From Lentimicrobium sp. (GTDB taxonomy: Bacteria; Bacteroidota; Bacteroidia; Bacteroidales; Lentimicrobiaceae): 12,962 nucleotides of DNA. The notes under the pieces were generated by a model that worked only from the letters and a program-made list of their open reading frames with translations, ran no database searches and was not told the origin of the DNA. Below are positions 5,927-12,962 of this stretch, in pieces (positions within the stretch are counted from its first letter, which is position 1; each line of letters opens with the position of its first letter). Where the stretch lies: NCBI GenBank assembly GCA_013336205.1, contig JAAXUD010000028.1:1-12962 (forward strand). The letters are read 5' to 3'. The position numbers were made by a program, and so were the translations under genes.

Positions 5927-7060
5927 ATGAATGAACTTAAAGAAGTGATGATCACTACCGATGAGATAAAAACTGATGAATATCTCATCAACATGGGCCC
6001 CCAGCACCCGAGTACACATGGTGTACTTCGATTACTGGTTCAGCTCGAAGGCGAAATTGTCCACAATATGCAGCCACACATTGGCTATATACATAGTGGT
6101 ATTGAAAAAATGACAGAGTCGCTTTCATACCCGCAGATCGGACACCTTACTGACCGGATGGATTACCTTTCGGCGCATCAGAACAATGAAGCTGTAGCTC
6201 TTTGCGTTGAGAATGCACTGCAAATTGAAGTTCCTGACCGGGTTAAATATATTCGTACCATAATGTCTGAACTTTCCCGTCTGGCTTCGCATCAGTTATG
6301 GTGGTGCGTCATGGGCATGGACATGGGCGCATTGACAACATTCTTTTATGGACTACGCGACCGTGAAGATATTCTCGACATTTTCGAAGAAACCTGCGGT
6401 GCCAGATTAACGGTGAATTATAGCATTCCTGGCGGATTAATGTTCGACATTCACCCAAATTTCCAGCGGGATGTTAAAGCATTCATTAAGAAATTTAAAA
6501 CAAAACTTCCTGAATACGATCGCCTGCTTTCCGGCAATGTAATCTTTACCGAACGCACAAAGGGCGTAGGATTTCTATCACGTGAAGACGCGATTGCTTT
6601 CGGAGTAACAGGACCCACCGGAAGGGCTTCGGGCTTTTCCTGCGACCTCAGAAAACATCAGCCTTACAGTGCTTACTCAAAGGTAAACTTCAACGAAGTG
6701 CTGAGCGATGTTGGGGATACTTATGCACGCTATCAGGTGCGCATCCAGGAAATGTGGGAGTCAATGAATATTATTGAGCAACTGATCGACAATATTCCCG
6801 AAGGCGATTATGCCGTTAAAATGAAAGGTGTCGTTAAATTACCTGAAGGTGAATTCTACCAGCGTGTGGAAACAGCCCGTGGCGAATTTGGTGTCTACAT
6901 TGTTTCCGATGGTAAGAAAAATCCTTACAGGGTAAAATTCCGCTCGCCCGGATTCTCGAACCTCTTTACCATCAACCATATTGCCAAGGGCTGGAAGATT
7001 GCCGACCTGGTTGCCATCATGTCAACGTTTGACCTGGTAATTCCTGACATTGACCGTTAA
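5927..7060 (+). CDS. nuoD: complex I subunit D (49-kDa type, quinone site)
   Basis: The 377-aa subunit descends from the large subunit of NiFe hydrogenases. GPQHPSTHGVLR (24-35) supplies His31, and DRMDYLSAHQNN (76-87) supplies Tyr80. Their spacing of 49 residues equals that of the quinone-binding His38/Tyr87 pair of Thermus Nqo4. The C-terminus ends VIPDIDR, a variant of the usual GDVDR. The canonical NYxRIGG segment reads NYSIPGG near residues 163-169, so its Arg is not at the expected place. With NuoB it forms the quinone reduction cavity. The next gene is nuoH, 31 bp downstream; the E, F and G genes that usually lie between are missing. Confidence 0.96.
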   Translation: MNELKEVMITTDEIKTDEYLINMGPQHPSTHGVLRLLVQLEGEIVHNMQPHIGYIHSGIEKMTESLSYPQIGHLTDRMDYLSAHQNNEAVALCVENALQIEVPDRVKYIRTIMSELSRLASHQLWWCVMGMDMGALTTFFYGLRDREDILDIFEETCGARLTVNYSIPGGLMFDIHPNFQRDVKAFIKKFKTKLPEYDRLLSGNVIFTERTKGVGFLSREDAIAFGVTGPTGRASGFSCDLRKHQPYSAYSKVNFNEVLSDVGDTYARYQVRIQEMWESMNIIEQLIDNIPEGDYAVKMKGVVKLPEGEFYQRVETARGEFGVYIVSDGKKNPYRVKFRSPGFSNLFTINHIAKGWKIADLVAIMSTFDLVIPDIDR

Positions 7061-7091
7061 TAATTTGAATAAAACATCGAACATATAAAAG

Positions 7092-8180
7092 ATGGCATTC
7101 AATATCTACGATTTCACAACACTGACTAAATCCATCCACGAAGGCCTGGTGTCTCAGTTTTCTGCGACAACAACGTTAGTAATTGAATGGACTATTGTCG
7201 GCCTGGCCTACCTGCTCTTTGTAGCGCTGTTCGGCCTTTTCCTGGTTTATGCCGAACGCAAGGTGTGCGCAGCCTTTCAACAGCGACTCGGCCCTATGAG
7301 GGTTGGTCCCTGGGGCTTATTGCAAACCATTGCCGACTTCATCAAATTGCTGATGAAAGAGCTTGTTATGCCCAAAAATGCAGATAAGTTCCTTTATAAC
7401 CTGGCACCTTTTATTGTTATTATTGTCAGTTTTTTGGTTATTTCAGTAATTCCGTTTGCCCCGGGCCTGCAGACATTCGACTTTGACATCGGTATTTTCT
7501 TTGTTACAGCCGTTTCCTCTGTTGGCGTTATCGGAATATTGCTGGCCGGCTGGAGTTCCAACAACAAATACTCTTTGATCGGCGCTATGCGTTCAGGGGC
7601 ACAGATTGTCAGCTATGAACTTTCTGTAGGCCTTTCGATGATTACCATGATAATTCTTGCCGGAACCATGCAGATTTCAGGTATCGTTGAAGGACAACGC
7701 GAAATGTGGTTTATTTTTAAAGGACATATTCCAGCTCTGATAGCTTTTGTAGTTTTCATAATCGCCGGTACCGCTGAAACCAACCGCGGTCCTTTCGACC
7801 TTGCTGAAGCCGAATCTGAACTAACAGCCGGATTCCATACAGAATATTCAGGAATCAAGTTTGCCTTTTTCTTTCTTGCCGAATACATAAACCTGTTTAT
7901 TGTCGCCGCCATGGCCACTACCGTTTTTCTCGGAGGATGGATGCCATTACACTTTGGTGATTTTGAAGGGTTTAATCAGATAATGGATTTAATCCCCGGA
8001 CTGGTCTGGTTCTTTATTAAAGTTTTGGGGGTAATTTTCCTGATGATGTGGTTCAAATGGACTTTCCCACGCCTTCGTGTTGACCAGATCCTGAACCTCG
8101 AATGGAAATACCTGTTGCCCATAAACCTGTTCAACATCCTGCTTATGGCCGCTGTTGTGCTTTTCGGGCTGCATTTTTAA
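7092..8180 (+). CDS. nuoH: complex I subunit H (ND1)
   Basis: The 362-aa membrane subunit has about eight or nine predicted helices and the family motifs: AERKVCAAFQQRLGPMRVGP (54-73), AETNRGPFDLAEAESEL (228-244) with the acidic residues that line the E-channel, and PRLRVDQ (326-332). It closes the quinone chamber against NuoB/NuoD and starts the chain of charged residues that couples quinone chemistry to pumping. It follows nuoD directly, which is the arrangement of complex I operons lacking nuoEFG. A 129-bp gap, the longest in the operon, separates it from nuoI. Confidence 0.97.
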   Translation: MAFNIYDFTTLTKSIHEGLVSQFSATTTLVIEWTIVGLAYLLFVALFGLFLVYAERKVCAAFQQRLGPMRVGPWGLLQTIADFIKLLMKELVMPKNADKFLYNLAPFIVIIVSFLVISVIPFAPGLQTFDFDIGIFFVTAVSSVGVIGILLAGWSSNNKYSLIGAMRSGAQIVSYELSVGLSMITMIILAGTMQISGIVEGQREMWFIFKGHIPALIAFVVFIIAGTAETNRGPFDLAEAESELTAGFHTEYSGIKFAFFFLAEYINLFIVAAMATTVFLGGWMPLHFGDFEGFNQIMDLIPGLVWFFIKVLGVIFLMMWFKWTFPRLRVDQILNLEWKYLLPINLFNILLMAAVVLFGLHF

Positions 8181-8234
8181 CAGTTGAAACCGCATGAATT
8201 GCCTACACAAACACGTAAGTAATTATTTTCAAAC

Positions 8235-8306
8235 ATGAGGGTTCTCGCCTTAGCGGGAAAAGCTATCCAACTGATAAAATTAAAATTAATTACGGATGAA
8301 ACCTGA
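8235..8306 (+). other. possible 23-codon leader ORF before nuoI
   Basis: An ATG at 8235 opens 23 codons (MRVLALAGKAIQLIKLKL then ITDET) closed by TGA at 8304-8306, three bases before the nuoI ATG and in the same frame. No ribosome-binding site is clear. It may be chance, a leader peptide, or a relic extension of nuoI; nothing proves that it is translated. Confidence 0.15.
8242..8259 (+). promoter_or_regulatory. hairpin in the nuoH-nuoI gap
   Basis: TTCTCGC (8242-8248), loop CTTA, GCGGGAA (8253-8259) can fold as a 7-bp RNA stem with one G-U pair. No T-run follows, so it is not a terminator. It could stabilise or partition the long nuo transcript. Confidence 0.25.
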
Positions 8307-8309
8307 ACC

Positions 8310-8792
8310 ATGAAATCGATAATCAACTACATCACAGAAATATTAAAGGGTATCTGGACACTGCTCACCGGCATGAGAGTTACTGCAAAGTACTTTTTTA
8401 CTCCCTGGAAAAATGTGACTCAGCAATATCCGGAAAACCGCCAGACACTCAAATTAGCTGAGCGTTTTAGGGGCGAAGTCATTATGCCGCACAACGAAAA
8501 CAACGAACATAAATGTACAGGCTGTGGTATTTGCGAAATAAATTGTCCAAACGGTTCTATTGAGATTATCACCAAAACGCTGATCTCTGAGGATGGTAAA
8601 AAGAAAAGAGCCATTGACCAGCACATCTATCACCTGGGCATGTGTACTTTTTGCAATCTGTGCGTAAAAGCATGTCCGACCGGTGCTATTGTAATGGGAC
8701 AAAAATTCGAACATTCTGTCTGGGACCGTTCTAAACTTACCAAAGTACTGAACCAACCCGAATCAAAAATAATGGAAGGTGTTAAAGATTAA
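8310..8792 (+). CDS. nuoI: complex I subunit I (two [4Fe-4S] ferredoxin)
   Basis: The 160-aa protein has an amphipathic N-terminal region (~1-33) that rests on the membrane arm. It has two ferredoxin motifs: Cys69-x2-Cys72-x2-Cys75-x3-Cys79-Pro and Cys112-x2-Cys115-x2-Cys118-x3-Cys122-Pro. These bind clusters N6a and N6b, which pass electrons to N2 in NuoB. All eight cysteines are in place. In this NuoEFG-less operon NuoI is the first redox subunit that an external donor (ferredoxin or another dehydrogenase) could contact; that is inference from the gene content. Confidence 0.96.
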   Translation: MKSIINYITEILKGIWTLLTGMRVTAKYFFTPWKNVTQQYPENRQTLKLAERFRGEVIMPHNENNEHKCTGCGICEINCPNGSIEIITKTLISEDGKKKRAIDQHIYHLGMCTFCNLCVKACPTGAIVMGQKFEHSVWDRSKLTKVLNQPESKIMEGVKD

Positions 8793-8839
8793 TTCTTTGA
8801 CCTTCAACTTAAAAAGATAAACTGACTGACAAAATACTT

Positions 8840-9367
8840 ATGAACAGCGAAATTCTATTTTTTCTGCTTTCGGGAATGATTGTCGTTTTCTCGATAATGA
8901 CCGTTACCAGCCGGAAGATACTAAGGTCGGCAGTGTACCTGCTTTTTGTATTGGTAAGCACGGCCGGGCTTTATTTTATGCTAAACTACAACTTTCTGGC
9001 AGCGGTGCAGCTTACGGTATACGCCGGTGGCATCGTAGTGCTCATTATTTTTTCAATCCTGCTCACCAGTCATATCAGTGAACGGGCTGAAATGGCCGGG
9101 AAATTTCAGGGCTTAATGTCAGCATTGGCAGTTGTAGCAGGGGCGACACTCACCCTGATCACAATTATAAGTTATTCATTTCCTGCCAGAAGGGCTACTG
9201 AAATTCCTTCAGATGTGAAAAACATCGGGCGTGCACTCGTATCCTATAACGAAAACGGATATGCATTGCCATTCGAAGTAGTTTCAGTTTTACTGCTGGC
9301 AGCTATGATCGGGGCCATTATCGTTGCCCGGAAAGAAAACACCATTACAAAGAGTAGTAAGAAATAA
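8840..9367 (+). CDS. nuoJ: complex I subunit J (ND6)
   Basis: The 175-aa hydrophobic subunit has about five helices. NYNFLAAVQLTVYAGGIVVL (49-68) is the conserved TM3 segment with the pi-bulge and Tyr61, followed by the IFSILLTS end. The C-terminal part NIGRALVS...YALPFEVVSVLLLAAMIGAI (128-160) is also typical. TM3 rotates to open the water path between the E-channel and the pumping subunits. The gap to nuoI is 47 bp. Thirty-one bases after its stop nuoK begins. Confidence 0.95.
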   Translation: MNSEILFFLLSGMIVVFSIMTVTSRKILRSAVYLLFVLVSTAGLYFMLNYNFLAAVQLTVYAGGIVVLIIFSILLTSHISERAEMAGKFQGLMSALAVVAGATLTLITIISYSFPARRATEIPSDVKNIGRALVSYNENGYALPFEVVSVLLLAAMIGAIIVARKENTITKSSKK

Positions 9368-9398
9368 ACAGGCAGCAGCACAAAACAAACCGCACATC

Positions 9399-9716
9399 AT
9401 GACCGGAACCATTCCTCTTCAGTATTTCCTGGTAATCAGTACCCTGATGTTCTTCACCGGCATCTTTGGTTTCCTTACCCGTAAAAACCTGATCACTATG
9501 CTTATGTCTATTGAGTTGATTCTTAATTCGGTAAACATAAATTTTGTGGCCTTTAACCGTTTCCTTTATCCGGATAATCTGCATGGCCACTTTTTTTCAT
9601 TGATTGTAATTGCGGTTGCCGCTGCGGAGGCCGCTGTAGCCATTGCCATTATCATCAACATTTACCGGAATTTCCGTTCCATTGATGTCGATAAGGTTGA
9701 TGAAATGAAATTTTAA
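9399..9716 (+). CDS. nuoK: complex I subunit K (ND4L)
   Basis: The start chosen is the ATG at 9399 (105 aa, the normal length for NuoK). The frame extends up to 9324, but that would add 25 polar residues and overlap nuoJ. Three helices carry the two glutamates of the proton path: Glu39 in MSIELILNSVNINFVAF and Glu77 in VAAAEAAVAIAI, equivalent to E36 and E72 of E. coli NuoK. The tail after helix 3 (RNFRSIDVDKVDEMKF) is charged and cytoplasmic. Confidence 0.96.
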   Translation: MTGTIPLQYFLVISTLMFFTGIFGFLTRKNLITMLMSIELILNSVNINFVAFNRFLYPDNLHGHFFSLIVIAVAAAEAAVAIAIIINIYRNFRSIDVDKVDEMKF

Positions 9717-9766
9717 CCGAATTATCCTGAGAAATCAAAATAAGATAACCAAAAGGACAACAGCAA

Positions 9767-11683
9767 ATGATTGACTACACATACACTTTACTTATCCTGC
9801 TGATTCCACTGGCAGTGTTCCTGTTCACAGGACTTGCCGGCCACAAAATGAAACCGGTGGTTTCCGGGCTGATTGGAACAACCGGACTGTTTGTTGTGGC
9901 TATTCTTTCCTACCTCACTGCAATACGGTACTTCTGGACCGACCATGCAGCCGGAACAGGATATACTTCACTGAAAGCATTTGAGCTTACATGGCTGAAT
10001 CTTACCGATAAACTCAGTATTCACCTCGGTATTTTACTCGATCCGATCTCAATAATGATGCTGATTGTTGTCAGTACCGTTTCTTTAATGGTGCATATTT
10101 ACAGTCTTGGATACATGAAAGGTGAAAAAGGTTTTGCCCGCTTTTATGCTTTCCTGTCGTTGTTTAGCTTTGCTATGCTGGGACTTGTGCTGGCAACCAA
10201 TATTTTCCAGATGTATATATTCTGGGAACTTGTAGGTGTATCATCTTACCTGCTTATTGGCTTCTATTATGAAAAACCCAGTGCTGTTTCAGCCTCTAAA
10301 AAAGCTTTTATAGTAACCCGCTTTGCCGATCTTGGTTTTCTTATTGGTATTCTGATGCTGTCTTTTATGACAGATACCTTTGATTTCCAGACCTTAGTCA
10401 GTCCGACCGGACCTGCCATTACGCAAGCCGGAGGTGCAGCATTTCTCGGGCTTAGTGCCATTACATGGGCACTGATTCTGATATTTATCGGAGGTGCCGG
10501 TAAATCAGCTATGTTCCCGCTACATATTTGGTTACCAGATGCGATGGAAGGCCCAACCCCGGTTTCTGCGCTGATTCATGCAGCTACAATGGTTGTTGCC
10601 GGTGTTTATCTGATTGCCCGGCTCTTCCCGGTTTATTCAATGGTTGCGCCGGATGCACTGCATGTTGTTGCCTGGGTGGGTGGGCTAAGCTCCCTTTTCG
10701 CGGCAATTATAGCGTGCACCCAAACAGACATTAAACGGGTGCTGGCCTACTCAACCATGTCGCAGATTGGCTACATGATGCTGGCAATGGGTGTTTCAGG
10801 ATACGGTGGTCATGATGGACTTGGGTTTATGGCTGGTAATTTCCATTTGTTTACGCATGCAATGTTTAAAGCCTTGCTTTTCCTCGGTGCCGGCGCAATC
10901 ATACACGCGGTTCACAGCAACGATATGCGCGATATGGGCGGCCTTCGCAAATATCTGCCAATTACACACATCACATTTTTAATAGCCTGTCTCACTATTG
11001 CCGGAATACCGCCCCTCTCAGGCTTTTTCAGCAAGGATGAAATTCTGGTTGCTGCGTTCCACCACAATCTGCCGCTCTTTTTAATTGAGTTTGCCGTTGC
11101 CGGATTAACTGCTTTTTATATGTTCAGACTTTATTTCAGCATTTTCTGGGGCAAAGAAACACACTATCACCATACGCCGCACGAAGCACCTTACACCATG
11201 ACCATTCCACTCATGGTGCTCGCATTCGGGTCAGTTTTCGCAGGATTTTTACCATTCAATGAACTGGTAACAAGTGATGGTCTTCCTTTTGAGGCACACA
11301 TCGAATATGCTGTAGCTATTCCTTCAGTCCTGATAGGAATTCTCGGAATTGTTGTTGCAACCCTGATGTACCGGAAAGTTTCAACAGCCCCTGTCAGACT
11401 GGCTGCAGGTTTCGGGCATTTTTACACCTGGGCTTACCATAAATTCTATATGGATGAGGTTTATCTCTTTGTAACGCATAAAATCCTGTTTAACCTGGTT
11501 TCGCGCCCTGTGGCCTGGTTCGACCGGCATATTGTTGATGGCTTTATGAATCTGATTGCCCGGACCATCGAACAATCTGCATACCTGATTAAAGGGTTCC
11601 AGAGTGGTCGTATTCAGCAATACGGATTTGTATTTATCACAGGAACCATCACCCTGGTCATAATTTTCATCTACATCTGGTAA
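9767..11683 (+). CDS. nuoL: complex I subunit L (ND5, Mrp-type antiporter-like)
   Basis: The 638-aa subunit is the distal pumping protein of the membrane arm. Key residues are seen in order: Glu154 in YIFWELVGVSSYLLIGFYY (TM5), Lys246 in GGAGKSAMFPLHIWLPDAMEGPTP (TM7, near 242-265) and His253 in the same stretch, and a second conserved block SKDEILVAA (TM12 end). The C-terminus has the lateral helix that clamps the arm: KFYMDEVY and FQSGRIQQYGF. Length is slightly above the 613 aa of E. coli. All residues expected for proton transfer are present, unlike in the neighbouring NuoM. A purine-rich AAAAGGA precedes the start. It lies 50 bp after nuoK and 16 bp before nuoM. Confidence 0.97.
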   Translation: MIDYTYTLLILLIPLAVFLFTGLAGHKMKPVVSGLIGTTGLFVVAILSYLTAIRYFWTDHAAGTGYTSLKAFELTWLNLTDKLSIHLGILLDPISIMMLIVVSTVSLMVHIYSLGYMKGEKGFARFYAFLSLFSFAMLGLVLATNIFQMYIFWELVGVSSYLLIGFYYEKPSAVSASKKAFIVTRFADLGFLIGILMLSFMTDTFDFQTLVSPTGPAITQAGGAAFLGLSAITWALILIFIGGAGKSAMFPLHIWLPDAMEGPTPVSALIHAATMVVAGVYLIARLFPVYSMVAPDALHVVAWVGGLSSLFAAIIACTQTDIKRVLAYSTMSQIGYMMLAMGVSGYGGHDGLGFMAGNFHLFTHAMFKALLFLGAGAIIHAVHSNDMRDMGGLRKYLPITHITFLIACLTIAGIPPLSGFFSKDEILVAAFHHNLPLFLIEFAVAGLTAFYMFRLYFSIFWGKETHYHHTPHEAPYTMTIPLMVLAFGSVFAGFLPFNELVTSDGLPFEAHIEYAVAIPSVLIGILGIVVATLMYRKVSTAPVRLAAGFGHFYTWAYHKFYMDEVYLFVTHKILFNLVSRPVAWFDRHIVDGFMNLIARTIEQSAYLIKGFQSGRIQQYGFVFITGTITLVIIFIYIW

Positions 11684-11699
11684 AGAAAAGAATCGAACT

Positions 11700-12962
11700 A
11701 TGAATATTCTCAGTCTTTTTGTCCTTGTTCCGGTATTAACTTCAATAGGCATCGGGTTTACTAAAAACCTGAAGCAGACAAGGCTTGTATCAGTTATAGG
11801 GATGAGCATTCAGTTGATTCTGTCTGCTGTACTCATATACTTGTACCTGACCGAACGACAGGCTGGTAATGTGGCCGAAATGCTGTTTACCTACGATGCC
11901 CTGTGGTTCCCAAGTCTGAACATCCACTATGCAGTTGGTGTCGATGGCATTTCTGTCGCTATGATCGGCCTTACTTCAATTGTGGTTTTTGCAGGTATTT
12001 TCGCTTCCTGGAATATGGATTTCCTGTCGCGTGAATTTTTTATTTCACTTATACTGTTGGCTACAGGGGTTTTCGGATTCTTTATCTCGATCGACCTCTT
12101 TACAATGTTCCTGTTTTATGAGGTAGCCGTTATCCCGATGTACCTGCTTATCGGCATCTGGGGTTCCGGTCCGAAAGAATACTCAGCCATGAAACTGACA
12201 CTCATGCTGATGGGCGGCTCTGCCTTACTCATGGTTGGGTTACTGGGTATCTATTTTTATTCAGCACCTGCCGGTGGCCAGCTTACCTGGAACCTGCTCG
12301 AAATTTCCAAAATAACGATTCCGATTGAAATGCAGCGCTTCCTGTTCCCGTTCACATTTATCGGGTTTGGGATTCTGGGCGCACTCTTTCCTTTCCATAC
12401 CTGGTCTCCCGACGGGCATGCTTCGGCACCTACCGCCGTTTCGATGCTTCATGCAGGTGTATTGATGAAACTGGGAGGATACGGTGCTTTCCGCGTCGCC
12501 ATCTTCCTCATGCCGGAAGCCGCGCAGGAACAAGCCTGGATCTTCCTTATCCTGACTTCAATCAGTGTAGTTTACGGTGCTTTTGGAGCCGTCTGGCAAA
12601 AAGACCTTAAATACATTAATGCCTATTCATCTGTTAGTCATTGTGGTCTTGTACTCTTTGCCGTGCTGATGATGAACCAGACAGCCTTTAACGGCGCAAT
12701 TATACAGATGATTTCACACGGATTGATGACAGCCCTCTTCTTCGCACTTATCGGAATGATTTACGGCAGAACCCACACCAGGATGATCAATGAAATGGGT
12801 GGCCTGATGAAAGTTATGCCTTTCCTTGGGGTCGTCTATGTAATCGCCGGACTCGCATCGCTGGGCCTTCCGGGACTTAGCGGCTTTGTAGCTGAAATGA
12901 CCATTTTTATTGGCGCATATCAACATACAGATACTTTCCACCGCATTCTCACAATTATGGCC
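11700..12962 (+). CDS. nuoM: complex I subunit M (ND4), 3' end beyond the window
   Basis: The frame starts with ATG at 11700 and stays open to the last base (421 codons, about 85% of a normal NuoM), with no stop or frameshift. Residues that line up with E. coli NuoM are Glu141 (E144, FLFYEVAVIPMYLL), His233 (H241), His240 (H248), Lys257 (K265), His314 (H322), His340 (H348) and Glu399 (E407). The offset is constant at eight from TM7 onward. The TM7 position of E. coli K234 is Leu226 here, in IGFGILGALFPFHTWSPDGH (221-240). NuoM is one of three antiporter-like pumping subunits, with NuoL and NuoN. nuoN is expected just downstream, outside the window. Confidence 0.96.
   Translation, partial: MNILSLFVLVPVLTSIGIGFTKNLKQTRLVSVIGMSIQLILSAVLIYLYLTERQAGNVAEMLFTYDALWFPSLNIHYAVGVDGISVAMIGLTSIVVFAGIFASWNMDFLSREFFISLILLATGVFGFFISIDLFTMFLFYEVAVIPMYLLIGIWGSGPKEYSAMKLTLMLMGGSALLMVGLLGIYFYSAPAGGQLTWNLLEISKITIPIEMQRFLFPFTFIGFGILGALFPFHTWSPDGHASAPTAVSMLHAGVLMKLGGYGAFRVAIFLMPEAAQEQAWIFLILTSISVVYGAFGAVWQKDLKYINAYSSVSHCGLVLFAVLMMNQTAFNGAIIQMISHGLMTALFFALIGMIYGRTHTRMINEMGGLMKVMPFLGVVYVIAGLASLGLPGLSGFVAEMTIFIGAYQHTDTFHRILTIMA

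Noticed and set aside
7061..7091. Remnants of nuoE, nuoF or nuoG between nuoD and nuoH
   Set aside because: The gap is 31 bp and AT-rich with no similarity to coding remnants, so any loss is not recent at this site.
9324..9398. N-terminal extension of nuoK
   Set aside because: It overlaps nuoJ, adds a polar 25-residue segment unlike NuoK, and the ATG at 9399 gives the normal family length.
11381..12941. Minus-strand ORFs opposite nuoL and nuoM, and the suspicion that nuoM was broken
   Set aside because: nuoM translates without interruption for 421 codons to the window end. The antisense ORFs have no recognisable features.

Overview
The window looks like a piece of a Bacteroidota (class Bacteroidia-like) chromosome. 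The evidence is two promoter candidates that match the TTG-N17/18-TAnnTTTG consensus of this phylum, weak or absent Shine-Dalgarno sequences, a SusC-like TonB-dependent receptor with an N-terminal carboxypeptidase-regulatory-like domain, a lipoprotein, and intergenic DNA made of short degenerate repeats. I cannot name a genus.

Region 1 (1-775, + strand): the 3' end of a YhdH/YhfP-type medium-chain oxidoreductase gene enters from the left. It is followed by a small NTF2/SnoaL-like lipoprotein gene and a hairpin that probably terminates transcription from both sides.

Region 2 (775-4289, - strand): a three-gene metal-handling cluster. In transcription order it is a HYC_CC_PP-type small Cys/His-rich exported protein, a TonB-dependent receptor with a vicinal Cys pair in its plug domain, and a periplasmic heavy-metal-associated (HMA, CxxC) protein with a His/Cys-rich tail. 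A single promoter candidate sits before the first gene. The receptor and the HMA gene are separated by 306 bp of repeat-mosaic DNA. All three products carry adjacent cysteine pairs, which suggests a soft-metal (probably copper) relay from outer membrane to periplasm. The metal and the direction of flow are inference.

Region 3 (4242-4541): a divergent intergenic region with a promoter on each strand.

Region 4 (4542-12962, + strand): a complex I operon in the order nuoA-B-C-D-H-I-J-K-L-M, with nuoM running off the right edge in frame. nuoC and nuoD are separate genes. nuoE, nuoF and nuoG (the NADH-oxidising module) are absent from their usual place between nuoD and nuoH. This is therefore the 11-subunit type of complex I core: Q-module plus membrane proton-pumping arm, with an electron donor that this locus does not reveal. 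NuoM has Leu where the central TM7 lysine of canonical NuoM sits, while the other key residues line up.
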